Part shown: positions 17,375-25,622 of the stretch, piece after piece
Layout of the letters: the number at the start of each line of letters is the position of its first letter
How positions within the stretch are numbered: the first letter of the stretch is position 1
DNA from: Fidelibacterota bacterium
GTDB lineage: Bacteria > Pseudomonadota > Alphaproteobacteria > Rhodospirillales > Rhodospirillaceae
NCBI GenBank assembly: GCA_947472795.1
Contig: CANJBL010000004.1
Coordinates: 158,634-222,633 of the forward strand
DNA: 64,000 nucleotides
Reading direction: 5' to 3'
Program-made: the position numbers and the translations under genes
The notes under the pieces: model-generated
Databases searched by the model: none
What the model was told of the DNA's origin: nothing
The model's input: only the letters and a program-made list of their open reading frames with translations

Positions 17375-18325
17375 ATGAAGGACCTGCACCAACTGAAGAT
17401 CTTCTTGAAGGTCGCAGAAGTCGGTTCAGTGGGAAAAGCCTCTGCGCAGCTCAGGATCGCGCAGCCTGCCTTGAGCCGGCAGATTCGATTGCTCGAGGAA
17501 GAGGCTGGAACACCCCTCTTCACGCGTCAGTGGCGCGGTATGAAACTCACTGCCGCCGGCGCTGAACTGCGCCGCAGCATCTCGGGCGCCGTGCGCGAGC
17601 TCGATCAAGCCCTTTCCAATATCCGCTCCCTGTCCGAAACACCCAGCGGCCATGTCCGCTTTGGGCTGGTCTCGACGCTGAACAACGGCATCGCGGGGCG
17701 TATCGCCGCGCGCGTCGCGGCAGAATTCCCCGAAATCAGTTTGACGCTGACCGACGGGTTTTCGCTGCACCTCATCGAATGGCTACACCGCGGCGATTTG
17801 GACTTCGCCATTGTCTGCGGATCGGCCATGGACCTGCATATGACCGCGGACGAGTTGCTGGTGGACGAGTTGGTGCTCGTGGGCTCGCTGCAAAGCGACC
17901 TCGACCCCAGCCGCCCCGTGAGTGTGAAGGATCTTGCCGACATGCCGCTGGTTCTGCCCGGCAATCCCAACGGGATGCGCCGCATTGTCGAAAGTGCCGC
18001 CTCGAAAATGCGCACGAAGCTCAATGTGCGCTTCGAGGGCAATTCACTGAACATGCTGATCGAACTCGCCGCCGCCGGCATCGGTTATGCGGTTGTTCCT
18101 CTGTCTTCCATCCTGGCGGAGCAGGGGCGCAAGACCGTGAAGTTCGCACCCATCGTGCGACCGAAACTGACCAAGCAACTCGTGCTTGCGCGCACATCGG
18201 AAGCGGAGCTTTCACCCGCCGCCGCCATGGTGCATCTGTTGGTGCGCGAGGAGATCGCCTCGGCCGTGCGCAACGGGTTACTGCAAGGTGCTCATTTGCT
18301 GTTCGACGAACGCAAGACCGCCTAA
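17375..18325 (+). CDS. LysR-family transcriptional regulator
   Basis: A 316-aa regulator. The N-terminal winged helix-turn-helix is visible (MKDLHQLKIFLKVAEVGSVGKASAQLRIAQPALSRQIRLLEEE in form), followed by the periplasmic-binding-protein-like effector domain (GHVRFGLVSTLNNGIAG... GNSLNMLIELAAAGIGYAVVPLS). GGAGGACTGAGGA precedes the ATG. LysR genes usually control the divergent neighbour, here cassette C1; C2 ends convergently on its other side. It lies between two copies of the same cassette, so it may control both. The ligand is unknown. Confidence 0.93.
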   Translation: MKDLHQLKIFLKVAEVGSVGKASAQLRIAQPALSRQIRLLEEEAGTPLFTRQWRGMKLTAAGAELRRSISGAVRELDQALSNIRSLSETPSGHVRFGLVSTLNNGIAGRIAARVAAEFPEISLTLTDGFSLHLIEWLHRGDLDFAIVCGSAMDLHMTADELLVDELVLVGSLQSDLDPSRPVSVKDLADMPLVLPGNPNGMRRIVESAASKMRTKLNVRFEGNSLNMLIELAAAGIGYAVVPLSSILAEQGRKTVKFAPIVRPKLTKQLVLARTSEAELSPAAAMVHLLVREEIASAVRNGLLQGAHLLFDERKTA

Positions 18326-18361
18326 TACGCTTCCAGACGCTTCAGCTCCGCACATAAAAAA

Positions 18362-18385
18362 ACCGACCGCCTTGCGGCGGCCGGT
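18362..18385. terminator. Bidirectional terminator between LysR and cassette C2
   Basis: Stem ACCGACCGCC against GGCGGCCGGT (one mismatch) with a TTGC loop. A seven-base A run on the left supplies a U-tract for the minus-strand C2 operon; TCTTATTT follows on the plus strand for LysR. Confidence 0.85.
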
Positions 18386-18408
18386 CTTATTTACGCCAAC
18401 AGGCGTGC

Positions 18409-19749
18409 TTAGTTGAACAGGCCGGCCAAGTGCCAGTACAAGCCCGATCCGGTGCTGTACTTGCCGTTCAGGACGTCGCCGCCGCTGACGGAAAGGTCAA
18501 CTTTACCTTCCGCATCACCGAACATGATGATGTGGCGGTTGTTGCCTTCGATATCGCCGGGCTTCTTGTCGTCGACATAAGTGTAGAGCGGGCTACCTTT
18601 ATAAGCCCACTGCTTGGTACCGTCGCCACGATCAGCCACTTCCCAGAACCCTTGGGGTTGCGCGTTGGCGGGGGCCAACAGCGGCTTCCAGGTTTTGGTG
18701 CAATCATCCACGCAGCCGCGAGTACCCACGGCCTTGGCGGAGCTGTAATTGAAGCGGTAGCCGTCACGCGTTTCGCGGCCACCGTACTGCAGCTGCTGAC
18801 GCGACTGGGTGTAAAGCGAGAGGCCGTCCTTGGTCACCAACAGCGGACCACGGCCGGGATACACGTTGACCTCAACCGCAGCCGGCATGAAGTTCTTGAA
18901 GACCACCGCGACCTGCGCATCTTTTTCGGCCAATTTGCCGTTGATGTCGCTGGGCGAATAATCGCCGGTGAAGGTGTACAGACGCTGGCTCTTGTAAGCC
19001 CACTGCTTGGTGCCGTCTTCGCGGGCCAGAATCGTGAAGTCACCCATCGGCACGGCCATGGACGGTGCGTACATCGGGTTCCACTGCGTCGGATTCTTCG
19101 GCGGGGTCTTCATCACATAAGCAACGCGCTTGGTGGTTGAATCCACCAAAGCGTAGCCGCTGGCGGTGGCGAGGCTTTCCAGATCGATGCCGGAGGGCGT
19201 CGGGAACGTCGCGTTCGGTGTATAAGCCGCACGTTTCCAGCCTTGTTTCGGCGAGAACACCTTGCTGCCGGGATCCATGTTGGCCGGATCTTCAGCACCC
19301 GTGGTGGACAAGCCGCCGTTGTTGTTCGGCTCACCCACCGGGTCCTTACCCGTGAAAGAGTAAAGCGGCAGGCCCTGATAGGCCCACTGCTTCACGCCGT
19401 CGGTGCGCGTCACGATGGACCAATCACCGAATGCTTGCACGCCGGACGGAGCCACATACGCCACAAATTCCTTCGTGCAGTCGGCGTAGCACGTCGGTTT
19501 ACCGCCAGCTTCCGCGTCCGCGTTGAAGGTGTAGAGCGGCTTACCGTTGATGTCGCCCAGGCGACGCCACATGTACTGATTGGCGGCGTTGCCGATGGTC
19601 TTCACGACGTCGACCAGGGTAACCCCGGCCGGTGTCGTGAACGGCGTCGCGGCAACTTTCTCGGCCGCAAAAGCCCCAGTTCCCAGCATACCAACGCAGA
19701 AGCCAAGAACAGCCGGGCTGGCAATCCGTCCAAGTTTATTCATTCGCAT
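18409..19749 (-). CDS. C2: secreted Y-x4-D repeat protein
   Basis: A 446-aa paralogue of the C1 repeat protein, with four repeats such as KPLYTFNADAEAGGKPTC and CVDDCTKTWKPLLAPANA. The signal peptide ends GTGAFA. Two in-frame ATGs lie close together; 19749 is chosen with AAGGAT 7 bases upstream. The C-terminus GSGLYWHLAGLFN matches the shared tail. It is separated from the DUF1552 gene by 54 bp, more than in C1. No lipobox is present, so despite the family name it is probably soluble in the periplasm or outside the cell. Confidence 0.87.
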   Translation of the reverse strand: MRMNKLGRIASPAVLGFCVGMLGTGAFAAEKVAATPFTTPAGVTLVDVVKTIGNAANQYMWRRLGDINGKPLYTFNADAEAGGKPTCYADCTKEFVAYVAPSGVQAFGDWSIVTRTDGVKQWAYQGLPLYSFTGKDPVGEPNNNGGLSTTGAEDPANMDPGSKVFSPKQGWKRAAYTPNATFPTPSGIDLESLATASGYALVDSTTKRVAYVMKTPPKNPTQWNPMYAPSMAVPMGDFTILAREDGTKQWAYKSQRLYTFTGDYSPSDINGKLAEKDAQVAVVFKNFMPAAVEVNVYPGRGPLLVTKDGLSLYTQSRQQLQYGGRETRDGYRFNYSSAKAVGTRGCVDDCTKTWKPLLAPANAQPQGFWEVADRGDGTKQWAYKGSPLYTYVDDKKPGDIEGNNRHIIMFGDAEGKVDLSVSGGDVLNGKYSTGSGLYWHLAGLFN

Positions 19750-19803
19750 ATCGCAATCCTTCACAAACGACGTTCGTTTCTCAATCGCTTAGACGAGCTC
19801 GCT

Positions 19804-21138
19804 TTAAACCAAGACGTCCGAAAGCGGCGAAGAGACGTGGTTGGAATTGACGCCCCAGCTGTTGAGGGGAACGCCCATGGCCTGCATGGCGGTGAAGCCC
19901 ACGCGCGTGGCGGCACCACCCGGATCGGCCACGTGCAGGCCGGTCTTCATGCGGCCGTTGGCGCTGCCGAGCAGCACGAACGGATAGTTGCGCACCGAGT
20001 GCAGGCGCGGTGCGCCGTGGTCGGTGTAGGCGTACAGGATCGAGCGGTCGAGCAAGGTCTTGTCGCCTTCCTGGATGCCGTCCATGGCCATCGCGAAGTC
20101 GTACAGGCCCTTCATGTACAGCATCTGGAACCAGGCGGCCTTCGGCTGGTAACCCAGCACCGGGTCGATCGGCTCTTCGTGCGTGTAGGTGTGGTGGTTG
20201 CTGGGCTCGCCTTCCTTGCGCAGACCCGACATGCCCTGCGTGATGGAGAGGTTCGCGACACGCGTCTGGCCGCAAGCCAGGGCGTGAGCGATCAGCTGGG
20301 CAAACAGGTTGTGGCGGGCCATGGCGTCCACGGCCAGCGTCGAGACTTCCTTCTCCTCGTCCGGAGCTTTCGGCTTGGAGCAGGCCGGCAGCGGCTCGGG
20401 CTTCTGGAGCTGGATATCCAATTTTTGCTCAAGCGAGCGCAGCGCGGTGAAGTAGTTGTCGAGCTTCGCCTTGTCGGCGGCGCCCAGGTTCTGCATCAGA
20501 TCCTTGCGTTCTTCCGACACCGCGGAGAGCGCGGAGCGGCGCACCATCACGGCCGGATCCGGCACGAACTCGGCGGCATTTGGGTCCTTGAACTCAGGGC
20601 CAAAGATGCGCGTGTAGAGCGCCAGCGGGGAAACTTCCGCCGACAGCTTGCCGCTGTCCATGCGCGCGCTCCAGCAGGCCTTCGGGTCGCCGTCGCACGA
20701 CACTTCGAGCGAGCGGAAGCGCGTGCCCTTGCCGATGACGTCGCCAATCAGAGTATCGACAGAACCGAAGTATTCAGCCGCCGAGGCGACCTTGCCCGTC
20801 ATATGGCCCTGCACGCCCGTGAAGTGCGTGTTATTGGCCTGGCCGTCCAGGAACACCTGGCCGCCCGAGAACAGATTCAGCTTGTGCTGGATCGGCTTCA
20901 AAGATTGCAGCTGCGGCGGCAATTCGTACTTGGCGCCCGTTTCCTTGGGCACCCAGTTCTGCTCGCCGAGGCCCAAGCCCCAGAACCAGGTCACGAAGCG
21001 GGTCGGCAATTCCTTGCCGGTGGCGGCGAAAGCGGTGCCGCTTTCATTGAGGAGGCAATCCAGGATCGGCAGGCCGACCGTGACGGCCGCGCCGCCCATC
21101 ATGCCCTTCAGTACACGTCTGCGATGCATTGTCGTCAT
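19804..21138 (-). CDS. C2: DUF1552 protein, Tat-exported
   Basis: A 444-aa DUF1552 paralogue. The Tat-type N-terminus is HRRRVLKGMMGGAAVTVGLP. It keeps NHHTYTHEEPID, DHGAPRLHSVRNYPF, the ALACGQTRV block and the KLDIQLQKPEPLPAC linker. The ATG at 21138 follows GGGAGAA. Very similar in sequence and length to the C1 copy, which suggests C1 and C2 arose by a fairly recent tandem duplication that left the LysR gene between them. Confidence 0.9.
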   Translation of the reverse strand: MTTMHRRRVLKGMMGGAAVTVGLPILDCLLNESGTAFAATGKELPTRFVTWFWGLGLGEQNWVPKETGAKYELPPQLQSLKPIQHKLNLFSGGQVFLDGQANNTHFTGVQGHMTGKVASAAEYFGSVDTLIGDVIGKGTRFRSLEVSCDGDPKACWSARMDSGKLSAEVSPLALYTRIFGPEFKDPNAAEFVPDPAVMVRRSALSAVSEERKDLMQNLGAADKAKLDNYFTALRSLEQKLDIQLQKPEPLPACSKPKAPDEEKEVSTLAVDAMARHNLFAQLIAHALACGQTRVANLSITQGMSGLRKEGEPSNHHTYTHEEPIDPVLGYQPKAAWFQMLYMKGLYDFAMAMDGIQEGDKTLLDRSILYAYTDHGAPRLHSVRNYPFVLLGSANGRMKTGLHVADPGGAATRVGFTAMQAMGVPLNSWGVNSNHVSSPLSDVLV

Positions 21139-21164
21139 GTTAATTCTCCCTAGATCCTGATGCC

Positions 21165-22829
21165 TTACTTCGCGGCAACTGTTTGGGTTGGCACAGCGTA
21201 GAACATATCACTCAACGCGATCTGACGGAGCAGCGTCACAAAGTTGTAGTTGCTGTCCTTGAAGCCGCGTTCAATCTGCTTCCAATCGTCAGAATTGGTG
21301 GTGGGCGAACGGCCGGCCCCGAAGGCGAAGGCGCGCTTGGCAACGCAAGCAACCGTCGCGGGATCGTCGTGGATCGCCTTGGACAGGCCAATCGGGCCGT
21401 CGAACTTCACACCCGAGAGATCACCCGTGGTGTCGATCTGCACGCCGTTCTCTGTCGTGCGGAAGCCGCCCGAAGAGTCGAAGTTCTCAAGCGCGAGACC
21501 AATGGGGTCGGTGATCTTGTGACAGCCCGCGCACATCGCTTCCGAGCGGTGGGCGGTCAGGCGGTCACGGGTGGTCTTGTAGACCGGGTTGGTGGTGTCC
21601 TGCACGAACTTGAAGTCCACGTTGCCCGGAGGCGGCGGCACCATCTGGCAGAGGATAGCTTCGCGCAAAGCCTTGCCGCGGCCCGTGGGCGACGTGCGGC
21701 CCGCCGGGGAGTGCAACGCCACGAAGCTGGCCTGGGCCAGGATGCCCGCACGCGGATCATTCTCTCCGTACGTATACGGCTGCCAGTGCATGGGCTGGCC
21801 GTTGTCTGTCGTTTCTACCAGCGGCACATCGTACAGCGCCGCCAGCGAGCGGGTCAGGAACGTGTTGCGCGTGGTGAACAGGTCGCGGTAGTCGCCCTGA
21901 CGCTTGACCACGTGATCGACGATGGTGCGCAGGGTCTGTTCCTGGGACTCATCCTTCACTTTGAGCGTATAGCGCGGGAAGAAGGCCGGGTCCTTGGACA
22001 TGACTTCAAAGTCGCTGAAGGTCAGCATGTCGGAGAAGAAGGCGCGCACGCCCGCTTCCAGACGCGGGCTGGAGACCATACGGTCCACCTGACGCTGCAA
22101 ACCAGCTTTGTTCTGCAGTTCACCCTTCACGGCGGCTTCGATCAGTTTGTCGTCGGGACCAGCGTTCCAGAGCAAGAAGCTCAGCTGATGCGCCTTGGTG
22201 AGTGAGTCCATACGCTTCTGGCCGGCATGTGCCGGATCGGCTTCCACGACCTTGTAGCGGAACAGGAAGTTCGGCGAGACCAGCATGGTGGACAGGCTCG
22301 TCGAAAGGCCGGCGTAGAAGTCATGCACCTTGTCGGCCGAATCGCCCGCCACTTTGATCTGGTTTTGGATCTCGTCTTCCTTCAAGGGCCGACGATAAAG
22401 CAGACGGCCGGTTTCGGTGATGAACTTGCGCGCGCAAGCTTCATCCGCAGCCTTGGCATTAGCCGGCTTGCACGAGATCAGCGTGGCGCGGTGACGTTCA
22501 TCGACCACTTGCAGGGCGATACCACGGGCCAGGTCGTCGTAACGCTCGAGACCTGAGTCGCTGACGTTGGCGGTGCGCGCGCCGACGGCCATCAAACCTT
22601 CGTCGCGGGTTTCCGGTTCAAAGCGGCCGGTGATCGCGATGGAAGAGCCAAAGATGTCGGTGATCGATTGGCGATACTGGCTCGGGCTGATGCGCAGTGA
22701 GGTCGGTTGCTCGGTTGCAGCCGGCTTGGCTTCGTCAGCAGCGAACACCTGATAGCCCGCCGCAATGCCGGCGAGGCTGATGCCCACAGCCAGAGCACGC
22801 TTCAGTGTAACGCGGTTCAGAGTCTTCAT
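21165..22829 (-). CDS. C2: DUF1592-type exported protein with heme c motif
   Basis: A 554-aa paralogue of the C1 DUF1592 protein with the same domain order: LRISPSQYRQSITDIFG, ETGRLLYRRPL, HQLSFLLWNAGPDD, RAGILAQASFVALHSPAGR, and MCAGCHKITDPIGLALENFD carrying the CxxCH heme motif. The signal peptide is MKTLNRVTLKRALAVGISL... ending QVFA. The ATG at 22829 has only a weak purine-rich upstream stretch (ACGAAGATC). It lies between the TRGY gene (48 bp) and DUF1552 gene (26 bp). Confidence 0.9.
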   Translation of the reverse strand: MKTLNRVTLKRALAVGISLAGIAAGYQVFAADEAKPAATEQPTSLRISPSQYRQSITDIFGSSIAITGRFEPETRDEGLMAVGARTANVSDSGLERYDDLARGIALQVVDERHRATLISCKPANAKAADEACARKFITETGRLLYRRPLKEDEIQNQIKVAGDSADKVHDFYAGLSTSLSTMLVSPNFLFRYKVVEADPAHAGQKRMDSLTKAHQLSFLLWNAGPDDKLIEAAVKGELQNKAGLQRQVDRMVSSPRLEAGVRAFFSDMLTFSDFEVMSKDPAFFPRYTLKVKDESQEQTLRTIVDHVVKRQGDYRDLFTTRNTFLTRSLAALYDVPLVETTDNGQPMHWQPYTYGENDPRAGILAQASFVALHSPAGRTSPTGRGKALREAILCQMVPPPPGNVDFKFVQDTTNPVYKTTRDRLTAHRSEAMCAGCHKITDPIGLALENFDSSGGFRTTENGVQIDTTGDLSGVKFDGPIGLSKAIHDDPATVACVAKRAFAFGAGRSPTTNSDDWKQIERGFKDSNYNFVTLLRQIALSDMFYAVPTQTVAAK

Positions 22830-22877
22830 GATCTTCGTGGTCCTTACCTAAAATACATTCTCATCCACGCGGGGCGA

Positions 22878-24002
22878 TTACTTCGCCGCGACGGTGGAGG
22901 GCTGTTTGTCGCGCACCGGCGTGGCAACGATCTTGCCGTCCAGTGACGCGAGGTACGCCGGCATGCCTTCCATGCGGAAGGTCGCCGAGATTTCGCGGTT
23001 CTGGCCCGTCTTCGGATCCGGATCAGCGTCGGCCATCTTCTTCAGAGAGTGATAAAGGCCGATGTAGTCGGCGCCATTGGCCGGGCGCGAGGTGTACATG
23101 TAGGCGAACTTCTGCCAATCGGTGTAACCACCCCAATAACCGGTCAGGCGGCCATCGGCTTCATTGCGCAGACGCATGTGCGCATTGCGCAAACCGATGT
23201 CGAGATAGAACGGATGTTCAGCGAGCATGAACAGGTTGCTGCCTTCATCGATGGTCATCCAACCGTCTTCGATCTTGCCCTTGAAAACGTTGTGCGAACG
23301 CGGGCTCGGATCGACGACGTAGGTGGCGTACCACATCACCTTGCCGTTGGCGTCGCGCTCGACGTGCTGCAGCAGGCGATCCAGCGTGATGGTGACGGGG
23401 CCGTCCTTATCGAGGTTGTCGCCCGAGACCATGATCGACCAGCCCGGAGCTGAATCGACGAGCGTGGCCCAGGAAAGTTCTTCCGGATACGGCTGTTCCG
23501 GCGGGGTGGCGCGGAAGGATTCCGTGCAGCCGACAGCGCGCCAGAGCTGGTTGTCGATTTTATCATGCGAGTCCGGATCTTCGAACTTGTTGGATGCATT
23601 CTTGCCGCCGAGGTTAAAACCGAAAGCGTAGCGGCCGCTCACCGTCTCGATGTTCGGATCGGCAACAGCTTCCGGATAGTTGGCGACGTTGGCCGGTTTG
23701 CCGTTGACGCGGGCGCGGGTGTTAATGCGCTTGTTGATGTCGTCGCCGAGGTTCACGACCGACTTATCGACGATTGATTTCGCTTCAGCTTCCGAATAAC
23801 CGATTTCCATCAGGTTACGGTACTTCAGCTTCAGACCGCCGCCGTTCTTGTCCTGCGGGCAATTGGCGTGGAAGTCGTTATAGGTCGCAGTCGAGAACCA
23901 GCCGATCACATAGCCGCGCGTTTCGGCCATGGAAGGCGCAGAAGAAAGGCACAGCGGCACCGCAACGAGGGCAGTCCGAGTCAGAAGTTTCGCGAGGTTC
24001 AT
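22878..24002 (-). CDS. C2: secreted TRGY-family protein
   Basis: A 374-aa paralogue of the C1 TRGY protein. The mature N-terminus ETRGYVIGWFSTATYNDF follows a signal peptide ending PSMA. It keeps VSGRYAFGFNLGG, DNQLWRAVGC, DSAPGWS, LRNAHMRL, YWGGYTDWQKFAYMYTSRPANGADYIG and DPDPKTGQNREIS. GGGAGAAAGAC precedes the ATG. First gene of C2, with a 484-bp gap to the divergent Tat-FAH gene. Function unknown. Confidence 0.85.
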   Translation of the reverse strand: MNLAKLLTRTALVAVPLCLSSAPSMAETRGYVIGWFSTATYNDFHANCPQDKNGGGLKLKYRNLMEIGYSEAEAKSIVDKSVVNLGDDINKRINTRARVNGKPANVANYPEAVADPNIETVSGRYAFGFNLGGKNASNKFEDPDSHDKIDNQLWRAVGCTESFRATPPEQPYPEELSWATLVDSAPGWSIMVSGDNLDKDGPVTITLDRLLQHVERDANGKVMWYATYVVDPSPRSHNVFKGKIEDGWMTIDEGSNLFMLAEHPFYLDIGLRNAHMRLRNEADGRLTGYWGGYTDWQKFAYMYTSRPANGADYIGLYHSLKKMADADPDPKTGQNREISATFRMEGMPAYLASLDGKIVATPVRDKQPSTVAAK

Positions 24003-24486
24003 GTCTTTCTCCCTACATGCGCCAACTGCACCAGCTGGCCGTTATTTGTGTATCAACAAAAAAACTTCAATTCGCAAATTCGTGAGCCGCCTCTGCGCTA
24101 CCGCGCGGACAGGCCGCCCCCCGCTTCGCTGTCTCTCCCACCCGCCTCACTTTCGTCTCAGGCAGGACGCGCTCCAAGCACGCCATTTGGCGTTTAGAGA
24201 GCCATATAACCACACTAATGGTATAGCAATGGAGCGCGGCTAAGCAAGGCGATTTGACAACCAATACAGGCATAAATCCTAGGATTTCCGCCAAAAAACC
24301 CCTATTTGGCTTCACATCCCCGTGACGGCTTTTGCCCGGATTTCTATCCCATTCGAAGGTGTTTTTCCTGCGCGCTTATCTGTCGCCGCAGGCATGGCGG
24401 TAAGCGTACCCGCTTAGGTGACTTCCCTCCCTTTCCTCTCCTACACTGATGCGGACTTGGCTTCGCAACGCAAAGAAGGGAACTCC
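24003..24486. other. 484-bp divergent intergenic region between C2 and the FAH-like gene
   Basis: No coding region is supported. It contains an A-rich stretch near 24051-24080 just upstream of C2 and must carry the C2 promoter on the minus strand and the FAH-like promoter on the plus strand. No clear operator was recognised. Confidence 0.6.
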
Positions 24487-25518
24487 ATGGACAGCAACCG
24501 CCGCGATTTCATGAAATGGGGCGGCTTAACGGCCGCGGCCGTCTCCACAGGAACGGGACTAACCGTTGCGGGGGCGCCGCCCGCCGAGGCGGCCACGGCG
24601 CCGGCCAATCGTCCGCGCGGGATGGCCAAGGGGCTGACGCTTCTGCAGACCTTGCGCGACGGACGCCCGCGCCTGGCACTCAAGACCGCCAAGGGCATTG
24701 TCGATGTGGCGGACGCCGCCAAATTGCTGAATATGCCCGGGCCATCGACCCTGGATGATCTTTTGCAAAATGAAGACGGCCCGCAACTCAATGCCCTCGC
24801 CAGTGCGCTCGACAAGGCCGGCAATGCCGCGGCCCTCTATACGCCGGAAAACGGCGTGGCCTATGCACCTCTGGTGACACGCCCGGGCAAGATCCTCTGC
24901 GTCGGCCTGAATTACAAAGCGCATATCGCCGAAATCAAAGACAACCTGCCCAAGCAGCCGGTCCTGTTCAACAAATACAACAGCGCGCTTCATCCGCATG
25001 GCGCGCCCCTGAAACTGCCGACGGCGGTCGCCACCAAATTCGACTATGAAGCCGAATTGGTCATTCTCATGGGCAAGCATGCGCGCGATGTGAGCGAAGC
25101 CGACGCACTGTCCTACGTGGCCGGTTACGCCACGGGCAACGACTTCACCGCCCGCGATCTCCAGCTCGAAACCGGCGGTCAGTGGATGGTGGGCAAAGCG
25201 CTTGATGGCTTCGCGCCGATTGGCCCTTATTTCGTTACCGCCGACCAAGTGAACCCGGACGCGCTCGATATCGAGTGCCGCGTCAACGGCGAGACCCGTC
25301 AATCCTCCAATACAGCCAATATGATTTTCAGTTGCCGGCAGATGATCAGCTACATCTCCCACCGCATCACGCTGGAGCCAGGCGACATCATCTACACCGG
25401 CACACCAGAAGGCGTCATCCAAGGCATGCCGAAGGAAAAACAGAAGTGGCTGGTGCCGGGCGATAAAATCGCCTGCAGCCTTAAAGGCCTTGGCGAGTTG
25501 ACCTTCTCGCTCACCTAA
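24487..25518 (+). CDS. Fumarylacetoacetate-hydrolase-family enzyme with a Tat signal
   Basis: A 343-aa protein. The C-terminal two thirds is a FAH domain: NYKAHIAE, the metal ligands in FDYEAELVILMGKHARDV, GYATGNDFTARDLQ, the long KALDGFAPIGPYF and IYTGTPEGVIQGM. Such enzymes cleave C-C bonds of, or isomerise, oxo-acids from aromatic catabolism, normally in the cytoplasm. Here residues 5-10 are RRDFMK, followed by a hydrophobic stretch and APPAEA, a good Tat signal, so export of the folded enzyme is predicted. The start at 24487 (AAGGGA 6 bases upstream) places the twin arginine at residues 5-6. It faces away from C2 and toward the TonB receptor. Confidence 0.9.
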   Translation: MDSNRRDFMKWGGLTAAAVSTGTGLTVAGAPPAEAATAPANRPRGMAKGLTLLQTLRDGRPRLALKTAKGIVDVADAAKLLNMPGPSTLDDLLQNEDGPQLNALASALDKAGNAAALYTPENGVAYAPLVTRPGKILCVGLNYKAHIAEIKDNLPKQPVLFNKYNSALHPHGAPLKLPTAVATKFDYEAELVILMGKHARDVSEADALSYVAGYATGNDFTARDLQLETGGQWMVGKALDGFAPIGPYFVTADQVNPDALDIECRVNGETRQSSNTANMIFSCRQMISYISHRITLEPGDIIYTGTPEGVIQGMPKEKQKWLVPGDKIACSLKGLGELTFSLT

Positions 25519-25537
25519 TCGTCGCAGTCCAAAAAAG

Positions 25538-25571
25538 AACAGCTCCGGTCCTTTTCGGGACCGGAGCTGTT
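25538..25571. terminator. Bidirectional terminator between FAH-like gene and TonB receptor 1
   Basis: A perfect 14-bp stem, AACAGCTCCGGTCC with GGACCGGAGCTGTT, TTTTCG-type loop. Six A residues on the left and TTT on the right give U-tracts for both convergent genes. Confidence 0.92.
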
Positions 25572-25622
25572 TTAAGTTAGAGCCGCCGCCCTCAGAACCA
25601 GGCGGCGGTTTTACGGCAATAC

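Noticed and set aside
19243..21153. A 636-codon plus-strand frame antisense to C2
   Set aside because: Arg/His-rich translation with no motif; shadow of the DUF1552 and repeat-protein genes.
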